Shown in pieces: positions 29,476 through 38,033 of a stretch of 42,562 bases of DNA; the stretch's first letter is position 1, and each line of letters starts with the position of its first letter. The stretch lies in the NCBI GenBank assembly GCA_910587285.1, contig CAJULM010000021.1, forward strand, positions 1 to 42,562. The letters are read 5' to 3'. The DNA is from an uncultured Oscillospiraceae bacterium (lineage in GTDB: Bacteria; Bacillota; Clostridia; Oscillospirales; Oscillospiraceae). The position numbers were made by a program, and so were the translations under genes. Under the pieces are notes generated by a model, which worked only from the letters and a program-made list of their open reading frames with translations, did no database searches and had not been told where the DNA came from.

Positions 29476-30101
29476 ATTCCGCCTCCGCTCTCGCCAAACC
29501 AGCACCTCGCGTATTCCGCAAGCGCCGGAATCAAGGTTTTGATCTCTTTGCCTGATGTATTTACGCATAGATCATAGCTGCCTCTTGCGCCACAATCGGC
29601 GCCCCCAACCAGGTCATACTGCTCCGCCCGGTTCTTATCGATTCTCCGCATCCGGCGCTCCATCTCGAGCGGTGTCAGCCGTTCGCTCTCCGCAGCCCTC
29701 TTCCGGCAGCGATCCAATTTGGACGCTTGACTGGCGTAGACGAAAACCCGCAATGGTTTCAAATGCGCCAGAATGACATCGGCGCAACGGCCCACGATCA
29801 CACAATCGCCCTGTTCTCCCAAACGCTCAATGATCTTACGTTGGGCCACGACCACTTGGACCTGCTGCTCCAGCCCTGTGTACGAGGTAGAGAACCGCCG
29901 CCCAATGGTTAGTGGATACATAGCTTTCAAGCCGCTCTCTGAGATTTGAGCCACATAGTCGGCGTCAAACCCGTGTTCTTTTGTAATCATTTCAATGATC
30001 TCGTTGTCATAGCAGGGTACGCCCAGGGCATCGGACAGACGTTTTCCCAGTTCACGCCCGCCGCTGCCGAACTCACGGCTGATTGTAACGATCTTGTTCA
30101 T
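29472..30101 (-). CDS. Cytidylate-kinase-like family protein
   Basis: A 209-residue protein from ATG 30101. It begins KIVTISREFGSGGRELGKRL, the P-loop-like segment of the cytidylate-kinase-like family; the usual GK[ST] is replaced by GGREL, as in many members. CVIVGRCADVILA and the RRIDKNRAEQYDLV lid region fit the same family. Its true substrate is not established for this clostridial group; it is not the essential Cmk itself. It lies 17 bases downstream of the MATE gene and overlaps the small membrane protein gene that follows. Confidence 0.85.
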   Translation of the reverse strand: MNKIVTISREFGSGGRELGKRLSDALGVPCYDNEIIEMITKEHGFDADYVAQISESGLKAMYPLTIGRRFSTSYTGLEQQVQVVVAQRKIIERLGEQGDCVIVGRCADVILAHLKPLRVFVYASQASKLDRCRKRAAESERLTPLEMERRMRRIDKNRAEQYDLVGGADCGARGSYDLCVNTSGKEIKTLIPALAEYARCWFGESGGGI

Positions 30102-30118
30102 TTTGACACTCCGTTTCT

Positions 30119-31453
30119 CTACGCGATATAGTGGAATTTATTTTTCTTTACGATAAGATATATGATCGACACCACCGCGCCCAATAGTTCAGCCAATGGG
30201 ACGGCCAGCCATACTCCTGTTTCATCCAATATCATGGGGAGAAGCATGATCGCGCCTACGATGAAAATGAAGGTCCTGGAGAAGGATATGACAGCCGACG
30301 TTTTCCCGTCGGAAAAGGCGGTGAACAGCGCGGAGGAAAAGATCCCCAGCCCCATGACGAGGAACGCGATGGAGTAGATGGAAAAGCCGTGCAGGGCGAT
30401 GTTGTAAACGCTGCTGCCTGCCGGAGTGAAAATGGTCAATATCCCGCCTATTGCCAGATGGATCAGAATATTCGATATGACCGTGCTGACAATCAAAAAA
30501 ATGACGCTGCTCTTGAAGATGCCCTGGAGCTGTTCCCGGTCATCGCTCCCATATTTATAGCTGATGATGGGCGCGATCCCATTGGAATAGCCGAAATAGA
30601 GGGCGGTAAAGATATATTGGAAGTATAAAACGATGGTGATGGCCGCCACGCCGTCCTCGCCATGAAACTGCAGCAGCGTGTAGTTGAACAAAAATGTGGT
30701 GACCGCATTGGCAAGGTTTGTCACCATCTCTGAGGAACCGTTGGTACATGCGTGAAGCAAAACGCCACCGTCAAAGCTGGGCTTCACAAAGCACAGCGGG
30801 TTCTTCCTTGAGAACAAGAAAAAAACGATGCCGGAAATGGCGGGGATGCAGTAACCGATTCCAGTGGCCAGCGCCGCCCCCTCCACACCCATGTTCAGCG
30901 GCGCCATAAAGACATAATCCAATACGATATTGGCTGCACCGCCCAAAATAGTGACAGCCAGCCCCAGCGTGGGTTTCCCCGCGGTCACAAAGAAAGTCTG
31001 GAAAGCGGTTTGAAGAAAAAACGCCGGAGCGAAGGCGAAAATGATCCTGGCGTAGGCGACCGTCAACGGCGTCTGCGCCGGGCTGGCCCCCAGCAGAGAC
31101 ATCAGGCCCCCGGCGAACAGATTGCCAAGCAGAGCGACGGCCACGCCGATCAGCAGTTCCACAGTGATGAGGAAGCTCAAATTGTTTTGGGCTTCCTTTT
31201 GCTTTCCCTCCCCCATCTTTCTGGCCACGATGGCGCTTCCGCCCGTGGCCAGCATGATCGCCACAGCCATCTCGAAGCAGAGAGCCGGGTAGAACATATT
31301 GACCGCCGACAGCGCTGTCGTGCCCACGAAACGGGCGATAAACATACCGTCCACAATGATATACATGGACAAAATGACCATCATGATGATATTTGGCGCC
31401 GCAAAGGACAGCAGCGAACCAAACCCAAACTTTTTTGCCAAAGTATTATCCAT
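30119..31453 (-). CDS. MATE-family multidrug/cation exporter
   Basis: A 444-residue membrane protein with about twelve hydrophobic segments in two similar halves. The start FGFGSLLSFAAPNIIMMVILSMY and the early MFIARFVGTTALSAVNM segment are typical of MATE proteins of the DinF/MepA-like branch. GAANIVLDYVFM and GIAPIISYKYGSDDREQL are further family segments. It exports cationic drugs or metabolites using a sodium or proton gradient. Its start overlaps the MarR gene by eight bases, so MarR probably controls it. Intact. Confidence 0.92.
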   Translation of the reverse strand: MDNTLAKKFGFGSLLSFAAPNIIMMVILSMYIIVDGMFIARFVGTTALSAVNMFYPALCFEMAVAIMLATGGSAIVARKMGEGKQKEAQNNLSFLITVELLIGVAVALLGNLFAGGLMSLLGASPAQTPLTVAYARIIFAFAPAFFLQTAFQTFFVTAGKPTLGLAVTILGGAANIVLDYVFMAPLNMGVEGAALATGIGYCIPAISGIVFFLFSRKNPLCFVKPSFDGGVLLHACTNGSSEMVTNLANAVTTFLFNYTLLQFHGEDGVAAITIVLYFQYIFTALYFGYSNGIAPIISYKYGSDDREQLQGIFKSSVIFLIVSTVISNILIHLAIGGILTIFTPAGSSVYNIALHGFSIYSIAFLVMGLGIFSSALFTAFSDGKTSAVISFSRTFIFIVGAIMLLPMILDETGVWLAVPLAELLGAVVSIIYLIVKKNKFHYIA

Positions 31454-31880
31454 TTCTACGTTTCATTTCCTTTTCAAAAATTGTGTTGAACAGGGTGACA
31501 GCGTCCACCATCTGCCGCACCCGGTCCTCCCCCATCAGCTCAAAAACTCGTTCCTCCAGCGCGTGGAGGGGGGCCAGCAGCTCCTGGGAGTAGGCCAGCC
31601 CCTTCTCGGTGAGGCCCACCTGCTTTTCCCGCCGGTCCCCGGCGGCGGGGGAGAGGGCCAGATAGCCCTGGTTTTTCAGGGAGCGGATCACGCTGTTGAC
31701 GGTCTGCTTGGAAAGCCCCGTACACGCGCAGACCTGTTTCTGCGTCACAGGCTGCTGGCCGTCCAGGGCGTACAGGACGAACAGCGTATAGTAATTGATG
31801 TTATTGGAGGCGGCCCAAAAACCGTACAGCGAGTTGGCCTGACCCCAAGCCTCCCAAAATCGTTTATCTTCTGATGACAT
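31446..31880 (-). CDS. MarR-family transcriptional regulator
   Basis: A 144-residue winged-helix protein from ATG 31880. Helices QPVTQKQVCACTGLSKQTVNSVIRSLKNQGYL form the DNA-reading core, and the wing contains LSPAAGDRREKQVGLTEKG with the DxR motif typical of MarR. N- and C-terminal helices would form the dimer. It stands between the ABC exporter genes and the MATE gene. It is the likely ligand-sensing repressor of the cluster, perhaps through the palindrome in the promoter at 33837-33866. Confidence 0.92.
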   Translation of the reverse strand: MSSEDKRFWEAWGQANSLYGFWAASNNINYYTLFVLYALDGQQPVTQKQVCACTGLSKQTVNSVIRSLKNQGYLALSPAAGDRREKQVGLTEKGLAYSQELLAPLHALEERVFELMGEDRVRQMVDAVTLFNTIFEKEMKRRNG

Positions 31881-31929
31881 AAGGTTTCCCCCTTTTCATG
31901 ATTGACTGATTTGCTGATCCTCTGTTGTG

Positions 31930-32715
31930 TTATATTGGCAGGTCTTTCTCCTGGAACCACAGGATGGCCACGGCGTAGAGAATGACGGCGGCGGTCCGCA
32001 TAGCGGTGAAGGCCCCCTCGAACCCAACGCCGGACAGGATATCCTGGGTATTGAACAGCGTGTTCAGCGTCACATATTTCAAAAAATCCAAATCGCCGGA
32101 GAGCTTGATGAACAGGCTCACCACGAAGAAAAACAGCGGTATCCCGGCCCCGAAAATCAGGGAGTTCCTGGACGTATTGAAGATGCAGGAGGCGCAGAAG
32201 CAGATCCCGCTGACGACCAAATGGTAGAGGAACGCGCCCATGTTCAAATTCAAGAATATCTCCACGTCCAGCGCGCCGGGTTGAAAGATGTGGGCCGCCG
32301 CCACGCCGGCCACGGAGGCGATCCCCCACATCACCGCCAAGGAAGCGATGAAATAGACCGCGCTGGTGATCACGATTTTCAGGCGCGTGGCGGGGGTGGA
32401 CAGAAACCCGGCCATGGTTCCCTTATCCACCTTCTCCGCGATGAGCCGGTTGCCCACTGTGATGGAGTACACCATGGGGAAGATGATGGCCATCAGCGCG
32501 TAGAAAGAGTTGGACATGAAGCCCACCAGGGTGCCGTTCCCCGTGAGGATGTGCCCCAGGGCCGTGCCGCTCACCGCCGATTGCAGATCGTTCATGGCGG
32601 CGGGGGTGAACACATTGGTCATGACGGTGAGGAACAGGCAGAGAACCGCCGTGAACGCCAGCAGGAATTTGAGGTTCGATCTCACGATCTGCTTGAAATA
32701 GGGCGGACTAAACAT
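31930..32715 (-). CDS. ABC-2 type exporter permease
   Basis: A 261-residue protein with about six membrane segments, from ATG 32715. The first segment LLAFTAVLCLFLTVMTNVF is followed by an outer loop, ALMAIIFPMVYSITVGNRLIAEKVDKGTMA and several more helices. The RLIAEKVDKGTM turn is the conserved cytoplasmic contact of ABC-2 permeases. It overlaps the ATPase gene by eight bases, so the two are a transporter pair. Substrate unknown; drug or lipid export is usual. Confidence 0.88.
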   Translation of the reverse strand: MFSPPYFKQIVRSNLKFLLAFTAVLCLFLTVMTNVFTPAAMNDLQSAVSGTALGHILTGNGTLVGFMSNSFYALMAIIFPMVYSITVGNRLIAEKVDKGTMAGFLSTPATRLKIVITSAVYFIASLAVMWGIASVAGVAAAHIFQPGALDVEIFLNLNMGAFLYHLVVSGICFCASCIFNTSRNSLIFGAGIPLFFFVVSLFIKLSGDLDFLKYVTLNTLFNTQDILSGVGFEGAFTAMRTAAVILYAVAILWFQEKDLPI

Positions 32716-33616
32716 CTCTATCCCTCCCGTACAATCCCATGAAATATTCCTCCAGCGTGTGCTGTTCCTCCCGCAGAGAACTGACCCGGCACTGGGACAG
32801 CACGGAGATCATGCGGTCCAGTTCCCCGTCGGCCACAGAGAGGGTGATTTGGTTCTGCTCCCGCTGGGATACCGCGTCAGGATAGGCCCGTGCCGCAAGC
32901 TCCAAACCGGCGGCACTGTCAAATCTGATCTGATAGGTTTTTTGCTGGGAGCGGCGCAGCTCGTCCACCGTGGCCTCCTGGATCAGTGTTCCGCTGCGGA
33001 TCATCCCCACCCGGTCACAGGTCTTTTCCACCTCGTCGAAAATGTGGGACGAGAGAAGGATGGCCTTTCCCCGCCCCTTTTCCTCTCGGATGAGTTCAAT
33101 AAAGCGGTTCTGCATCAGGGGGTCCAGGCCGCTGGTGGGTTCGTCCAGGAGCAGGATGTCCGGATCGTGCATGAACGCCGCCACGATACCCACTTTCTGC
33201 TTCATCCCTTTGGACATCCGCTTGAGGTTCCCGCTTGGGTCCAGCTCAAACCGCTCCAACAGCCGCTCTGTGGCGGAGTTGTCCCGCAGCTTCCGCATTT
33301 TGGCGATCAGCTTCAAATAGGCGGTCCCCGCCATATCGTCGGGAAATGCGATTTTCCCCGGCAGATAACCCACCCGCCGCTGGATCTTGTCCTGTTCCTC
33401 CCAGCAGTCCAGCCCCTCGATGCGGGCAAAGCCGGACTGGGGCCTGGTAAAGCCCATCAAGTGCCGCATGGTGGTGGATTTGCCCGCCCCGTTGGGGCCT
33501 AAATAGCCGTAGACCTCGCCCCGGCCAACACAGAGCGTAACGTCAAATACGCCTTTCCCGCTTCCATAGCGTTTGGTCAGATGCCGTATGTCGATCACAT
33601 CGCTGTCACTGTCCAC
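32708..33616 (-). CDS. ABC transporter ATPase, exporter type
   Basis: A 302-residue ATPase from GTG 33616 with GGAGGGG upstream. Walker A is GPNGAGKSTT near residue 38, the signature reads MSKGMKQKVGIVAAF in place of LSGGQ (a common change in this exporter group), Walker B is ILLLDEPTSGLDP, and the H-loop is SSHIFDEVEKTCD. The last 90 residues form an extra domain often found in ABC-2 ATPases. It pairs with the permease downstream and overlaps the small membrane protein gene upstream by 11 bases. Intact. Confidence 0.93.
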   Translation of the reverse strand: MDSDSDVIDIRHLTKRYGSGKGVFDVTLCVGRGEVYGYLGPNGAGKSTTMRHLMGFTRPQSGFARIEGLDCWEEQDKIQRRVGYLPGKIAFPDDMAGTAYLKLIAKMRKLRDNSATERLLERFELDPSGNLKRMSKGMKQKVGIVAAFMHDPDILLLDEPTSGLDPLMQNRFIELIREEKGRGKAILLSSHIFDEVEKTCDRVGMIRSGTLIQEATVDELRRSQQKTYQIRFDSAAGLELAARAYPDAVSQREQNQITLSVADGELDRMISVLSQCRVSSLREEQHTLEEYFMGLYGRDRDV

Positions 33617-33746
33617 AACCGTCCCCTCCTTTTTTCTCGAACAGGCCCATCAGCCGCCCCGCCGTATGATTCCATAGCTGCCACAGCCACTCCCGGATGG
33701 TATCTGTGACAACGATAACCAGCAGATACCATACCACCTTGTTCAT
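33606..33746 (-). CDS. Small membrane protein, first gene of the exporter cluster
   Basis: A 46-residue protein from ATG 33746 with GGGGGTGGG before it; a longer frame to 33866 lacks a ribosome site and crosses the promoter. One hydrophobic helix (VVWYLLVIVVTDTI) is followed by an aromatic-rich amphipathic stretch (REWLWQLWNHTAG) and a basic tail. It overlaps the ATPase gene, so it is probably translated with it and may be an accessory subunit. No family name. Confidence 0.55.
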   Translation of the reverse strand: MNKVVWYLLVIVVTDTIREWLWQLWNHTAGRLMGLFEKKGGDGCGQ

Positions 33747-33836
33747 ATACCCACCCCCATTTATCGGTACAAATGGTCTTTGTTTTAGCTGTTGCGGCGA
33801 ATCGGACTGCACAGCCTTTCCGTCTTTATATATATC

Positions 33837-33866
33837 GTTATAGTATGCATAAATACTATTTGTCAA
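33837..33866 (-). promoter_or_regulatory. Promoter with palindromic operator of the exporter cluster
   Basis: On the minus strand TTGACA (33861-33866), an 18-base spacer and TATAAC (33837-33842). Inside is a perfect inverted repeat, ATAGTAT (33840-33846) and ATACTAT (33853-33859). This is the size and place of a MarR- or GntR-type operator. Confidence 0.7.
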
Positions 33867-33887
33867 GAACTTTTATTGATTTGGTCT

Positions 33888-33914
33888 AAAAAAACACCCG
33901 GTCCACATTCCGGG
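33888..33914 (-). terminator. Terminator of the CarD-like gene
   Basis: On the minus strand CCCGG (33910-33914) pairs with CCGGG (33897-33901) around an 8-base loop, followed by TG and seven T (33888-33894). The stem is short. Confidence 0.55.
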
Positions 33915-33939
33915 CGCATTGGTGACAGCAAGTTCGCGG

Positions 33940-34452
33940 TCATTTTTGCACGGCCTCCGCCGCCGCGCGAAGCCGCTTCATGGACCGCTCCGGCGTCTCC
34001 CGCAGGGCGAGGGAGAGCTCTCCGCTCAACAGCTTTCCCACCTGCTTATAGAGCCGCTGTTCTGTGAGCGCCAGCCCCTTCTTACTGCGGGGCGCGGCCC
34101 TGCTTTTACAGTGAAGCTCTTTAAACAGCTTGAGCTGCTCACTCAGATCATGGGATAGGAGCAGTTCCCGGTAGTAGTTTGCCAGTTGGGGGCGGGACAT
34201 CGCACCGGGGATTTTCACGTTCAGCAGTTCCAGCTCTTTGAGGCGGCGAAGGGCCTCCGCCTTGGTGATGACTGCCCGCATGAACACAGCCGTATCCACC
34301 GGGATGTAGATTTTTCCGCTGCTGTCCACGTCAAACGGGCGCAGGGTATAGTAGTCCACGTCACGGTCACCGGCAAAGCGGAGCGGCCCGATTGCCTCTA
34401 CCTGGCAGACCTCCGCACTGTGATACACGATATACTGCCCGATTTGGAACAT
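33940..34452 (-). CDS. CarD/CdnL-family transcriptional regulator
   Basis: A 170-residue protein from ATG 34452, chosen since MFQIGQYIVYHSAEVCQVEAIG is the canonical CarD start; the frame extends further upstream without a ribosome site. The N-terminal 60 residues form the Tudor-like RNA-polymerase-interacting domain (DYYTLRPFD, GKIYIPVDT). The helical C-terminal part (ALRRLKELELL, LFKELHCKSRAAPRSKKGLALTEQR, split here) resembles the DNA-binding half. Such proteins bind the polymerase beta subunit and affect open-complex stability. Two short genes share this strand here; the next gene upstream ends 93 bases away. Confidence 0.88.
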   Translation of the reverse strand: MFQIGQYIVYHSAEVCQVEAIGPLRFAGDRDVDYYTLRPFDVDSSGKIYIPVDTAVFMRAVITKAEALRRLKELELLNVKIPGAMSRPQLANYYRELLLSHDLSEQLKLFKELHCKSRAAPRSKKGLALTEQRLYKQVGKLLSGELSLALRETPERSMKRLRAAAEAVQK

Positions 34453-34498
34453 CGCCTTTGTCTCCCTTCGTATGAGATGTTGGATGTAGAAGAACACA

Positions 34499-34524
34499 GC
34501 CAGACAGCTCTTGGACTGTCTGGC
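34499..34524. terminator. Intercistronic hairpin before the CarD-like gene
   Basis: GCCAGACAG (34499-34507) pairs with CTGTCTGGC (34516-34524). Read on the minus strand only TGTGTTCTT follows, so termination for the gene at 34546 would be partial. Confidence 0.5.
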
Positions 34525-34545
34525 CGTATTTTCGCCTGCGGGATG

Positions 34546-34785
34546 TCAGTCAAAGTAGTCCCCCACAGGCTGTTGATTGTTCTGCTTTTTCAGCTTCACG
34601 AGAATGGAGCCGTCAGGCTGGGTGCTTTCTTCCAGGACTTTGAACGCCGTCCCCCGTTGGGCCATCCGCTCTTTGTACAGCTCGTACTCCTTCTGAACCT
34701 GTTCCCTGCCATACTGAGAGGAGTTGCCGTCACCGGACTGGAAACAGATGGTCTGCATGAGACAGGCAGCTTTGATTCTTTTCAT
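34546..34785 (-). CDS. Hypothetical protein, 79 residues
   Basis: From ATG 34785 with AAAGGAGC upstream and a plausible promoter at 34816-34845. It has a short, weakly hydrophobic N-terminus (AACLMQTICF), then a polar helical segment (REQVQKEYELYKERMAQRG) and a strand-turn-strand tail (TAFKVLEESTQPDGSILVKL). It has no known motif. It could be a small cytoplasmic regulator; coding is supported by its ribosome site and by the codon pattern. Confidence 0.6.
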   Translation of the reverse strand: MKRIKAACLMQTICFQSGDGNSSQYGREQVQKEYELYKERMAQRGTAFKVLEESTQPDGSILVKLKKQNNQQPVGDYFD

Positions 34786-34815
34786 GTTTGGGTGCTCCTT
34801 TCTAAGTCTGACAAC

Positions 34816-34845
34816 AGTTTATCATGAATTTGCACATTTTTTCAA
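34816..34845 (-). promoter_or_regulatory. Promoter of the 34546 gene, with TTTGCACA repeats
   Basis: On the minus strand TTGAAA (34840-34845), an 18-base spacer and TAAACT (34816-34821). TTTGCACA occurs twice (34829-34836 and 34853-34860), 24 bases apart, one inside and one upstream, as paired regulator sites might. Confidence 0.5.
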
Positions 34846-34881
34846 AGGCAGTTTTGCACAAATATAGGCAAAAAAACGATG

Positions 34882-34929
34882 ATTGCCAGGGGTAAATTAG
34901 CCCCGCAGGAATAGGCTGCGGATAGCAAT
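34882..34929. other. Three-way-junction-like inverted repeats
   Basis: An outer stem ATTGC/GCAAT (34882-34886 and 34925-34929) encloses GGGG/CCCC (34889-34892 and 34901-34904) and GCAG/CTGC (34905-34908 and 34916-34919). The stems are short, so it may be chance; no family is recognised. Confidence 0.35.
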
Positions 34930-35333
34930 TCGCCAAATAGTAAAGCCATTTCCGGCATTATCAATCAGGAGTGCTGGTTCCAGCTATCTGAGCTGTCCCG
35001 ATGCTCAGAAAACTCTGTTGATGGCCCCCGGAAGCTGAAACCTTTTGTCAAATACCTTCGAAGGTCACGGTGACGATACCACCTCCAATGCTTTTTACTG
35101 CCTTCATCCCAAGCGCTTTGTTTCTGAGTGCTGTACCCAATTGAACGCCGTCGACATCAATCGTCTTTGCGAGAAATGCGACCGCCGTATTTTCAGGTTG
35201 GTGCCCCAGCACAAGTTTTTGAGACTCTAAACCCGACACCTCATTTTTTGGGCATCTATTGATGCCTTTATTTCGACTTCGACTGGTGCTTCGCATGATG
35301 TTTAGCCGAATAAAAACATATTTCTGCCTAACC
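34930..35333. other. Non-coding region left of the DISARM island
   Basis: I see no convincing gene. Overlapping frames of 61 and 82 residues occupy both strands at 35045-35296 without ribosome sites. The minus-strand one has a VDGVQLGTALRNKALGMK stretch that might be the relic of a gene. The base composition turns A+T-rich from about 35300. Confidence 0.5.
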
Positions 35334-35362
35334 TTGCCGATGCAAAGTAAATATGGTATACT
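35334..35362 (+). promoter_or_regulatory. Promoter of the DISARM operon with inverted repeat
   Basis: TTGCCG at 35334-35339, a 17-base spacer and TATACT at 35357-35362. CAAAGTA (35343-35349) and TACTTTG (35359-35365) are perfect inverted repeats overlapping the -10, a possible operator. The leader to the drmE start is about 90 bases. Confidence 0.65.
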
Positions 35363-35454
35363 TTGTTCATAAAGAGTCGTATAGGCTCTATTTACACACT
35401 TGATATTACTTAAATAGCATTTATTTATAAAAATTTATTTAGGGGGGTTAGCAC

Positions 35455-38031
35455 ATGGACTTAGGAAGCATCTTCAGTCGGTGTACCATTGTGTTTAACG
35501 AACAAGAGTGTCCGCTCCCCAATATTTTGCGTGCTAATTCGGACTTTCTCCTAAAGTCATTTGAACAGGATAGAAGTCGCACAGTAAGCCTTACAGCGCC
35601 AACACTGTTGACTCCAATTATTGCAGCTGTGGCATTGGGACTATATTGCGTTGTTCGAAGCAAGGAAACTGCTGATAAGGTAATTCCTGCACTTTCTGAA
35701 GATACCCATGTCATTTTTGAAGGAGGGCGTGCTCTCTATAAGGGCCTGACCAAGGACGGTTACGCTATTATTGAGCAACCGGGAAAGAAGGGAAATGGTT
35801 CCATCAAAAGCACTGTTCATCCAGCCAGATTTCATCAAATCACGCCTTACTACGGCGATGCTACTGCATTGGACAAACGAGGCGTGAAGAACCCCCAGCT
35901 GCGAGAAAAAGCTTTCTTCAAAGAACTACTACAAATAGACGATAAGAATATTCCAATTAGAGTACCTGGTTCCGTGGTGATCATTTCTGATCGCACATCT
36001 ACAGATGCAATCATGAAATATACACAACTCAAACTACCTTCAGGTACAAGTATCCGCATTGGAGAATTGTTCCCTAGTGCATATTATTCTGAGGACAAAT
36101 GCTATGCTTACCCTGGGAATACAACTAGAGTTGAACCCATTTTAAAATTTACTGGGCGCACCTCTACGGCAAGAGAACTCATTATAGGTGATTCCGATAG
36201 AGATACTTGTGGTTTAGTCGTATATACAAAAGATATTTCAAAGATTTCCGGAACAGAGTTAAACGGCCTGTTTTTGCGTCACTCTCTGCCACATGTTGCT
36301 GTACTCGGACTAATAGAGTATACTACAGATGATTCGTTTTTGCAGCAAAATGAAGATTTTGCCTTGTTTGCCTGGACTCATAAGTTAATCCGTCACCATC
36401 TAGAAGCGAAAACCTATAGCGGAAGCAGCTTGAGCACCCAACTTGTCCTAATGCTTGAGGCCATGCTACACCGAACCATCAGTAAGCAAGTACTGGACAC
36501 CCCTATTCCCTGTGACGAGTATAATGCCATTCGGAAAAGCCTGTGGGCAATTTCTAAGGCCGACTACCCTGGTGTAGACAACGAATTATTTGTCTTAATT
36601 GGATTTTCTTTGTTGAAACTATTTGTTTACTCGACTGCAACGATGCAGCTTTTGGAACGGCAGATTTCTAAAGGGATACTTTCCAGACGATCACCGAAAG
36701 ATCAAATCGACAAATTGCGTGAGCTTTCTATCGGTGTGACCGGAGTACTTTGGGAGCAGATGTCCCATGTGATTCAAGGGCTAACTGATTTTTATGCCGC
36801 ACTTCAATATGAAAACAAAAAAGCTAATGTTCTATTTCAAATGCTAATGGATTCAGGCACAGATGATAGAATTATTGTAATCTCTCCCAAAGAAAGTTAT
36901 GGCAAAATGTTTACTATCGGTTTTGCTGAGAAAAACAAATTGTTTGCAAGGCGCATTACAGGCTATACACCGACACAGTTTTTAAACACGGAAAATCGCT
37001 GCGGTCAAGTAGTGTTTTGTGGGGCTATAAAGGCGAGTGATATGGCTCGTTGTATCAATGTAGCAAAATCAAGTTTAGTCTTGCTATATGACTTCGAATT
37101 ACCAAGTTTTGATTATGTGACGAACTGCACACAGAAGTTGGAACATTTTTATGACCGCCGAAACCCACAAGAGTTTAAGAGCTTCATTGATCCCGAGTTT
37201 TCAGCAACATCTGATAATACGAGCGCATTTGATGGCGAATTAGAAGAGTATGTAAATGCCGCCACAATACACAGAGCAATAGAACCTCTTTCAAGTATGG
37301 GGGCTGGGTCACAGGCTACAGTAGAAATTCCTAAAATCATAGTGTTTGAAACAGAAGAGTCTGCGTTTTTGACAAAGAATTATATTGCATATTGTCTTGA
37401 TGAAGAAACGGAGTCTGTTACTGAAAAAGGCATAGAAGATATCCAAATTGGAGACTATCTTGTTTTTAATAATTATGGCAATGAAACTGCCGATATTGTA
37501 GACGATCTGCTCCAAAAGATTGCGGCCCGCAAAGATTCCTCTGGACGGCTGGCTGCTGCCTATAAACATTCCAAAGAGTGGAAGGATGCACTTAAACACT
37601 ATATGGAGAAAAGTGGAATGACTGTTCGCGATATATCCTCCTCAATGACCGCCATGGGACACTCACGGCATTATGTGACTATTCGGACTTGGTTAGACCC
37701 CGAGTCCCATATTGTAGGACCTCGGGACAGAGAATCCTATGTCGCAATTACTGAAATTATTGGTGCCGGTAGCTTTGATCCTGACGTTTGTTGGAATGCA
37801 TGTAATTTTGTTCGAGAAACCCGAGTTAGAATACTGAAATATTTGGGTCTGACAATGCTTAATATGTTGGGGCAAAAACGCAAGAAAGTTGAATTCATAT
37901 TTTCCGACACAGTTGGTGATATTTCCCAAGGAGTTCGAATCGTCAGAGTTGATAAAATCCTAACACCGCAAAAGCTGATTATTCCAACGCATATGTCTAA
38001 TCGGTTACAGAATGCGCCGAGGGAGAGATAG
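35455..38031 (+). CDS. drmE: DISARM protein DrmE
   Basis: An 858-residue protein from ATG 35455, with GGGGGG before it. It stands directly upstream of drmA and drmB, the position of DrmE, the marker of class 2 DISARM. No nuclease, helicase or methylase motif is visible. The early LTAPTLLTPIIAAVALGLYC is a short hydrophobic stretch, and a long alpha/beta region follows. Near residue 660 VTEKGIEDIQIGDYLVFNN is a small beta unit. The last 150 residues contain a possible HTH (SGMTVRDISSSMTAMGHSRH, then VTIRTWLDPES). DrmE is needed in class 2 systems but its molecular role is unknown. It ends two bases before drmA. Confidence 0.8.
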   Translation: MDLGSIFSRCTIVFNEQECPLPNILRANSDFLLKSFEQDRSRTVSLTAPTLLTPIIAAVALGLYCVVRSKETADKVIPALSEDTHVIFEGGRALYKGLTKDGYAIIEQPGKKGNGSIKSTVHPARFHQITPYYGDATALDKRGVKNPQLREKAFFKELLQIDDKNIPIRVPGSVVIISDRTSTDAIMKYTQLKLPSGTSIRIGELFPSAYYSEDKCYAYPGNTTRVEPILKFTGRTSTARELIIGDSDRDTCGLVVYTKDISKISGTELNGLFLRHSLPHVAVLGLIEYTTDDSFLQQNEDFALFAWTHKLIRHHLEAKTYSGSSLSTQLVLMLEAMLHRTISKQVLDTPIPCDEYNAIRKSLWAISKADYPGVDNELFVLIGFSLLKLFVYSTATMQLLERQISKGILSRRSPKDQIDKLRELSIGVTGVLWEQMSHVIQGLTDFYAALQYENKKANVLFQMLMDSGTDDRIIVISPKESYGKMFTIGFAEKNKLFARRITGYTPTQFLNTENRCGQVVFCGAIKASDMARCINVAKSSLVLLYDFELPSFDYVTNCTQKLEHFYDRRNPQEFKSFIDPEFSATSDNTSAFDGELEEYVNAATIHRAIEPLSSMGAGSQATVEIPKIIVFETEESAFLTKNYIAYCLDEETESVTEKGIEDIQIGDYLVFNNYGNETADIVDDLLQKIAARKDSSGRLAAAYKHSKEWKDALKHYMEKSGMTVRDISSSMTAMGHSRHYVTIRTWLDPESHIVGPRDRESYVAITEIIGAGSFDPDVCWNACNFVRETRVRILKYLGLTMLNMLGQKRKKVEFIFSDTVGDISQGVRIVRVDKILTPQKLIIPTHMSNRLQNAPRER

Positions 38032-38033
38032 AA

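Noticed and set aside
35045..35296. Overlapping frames of 61 (plus) and 82 (minus) residues before drmE
   Set aside because: No ribosome sites, strong overlap on opposite strands and no firm family. The minus frame may be a gene relic, but this is too weak to annotate.
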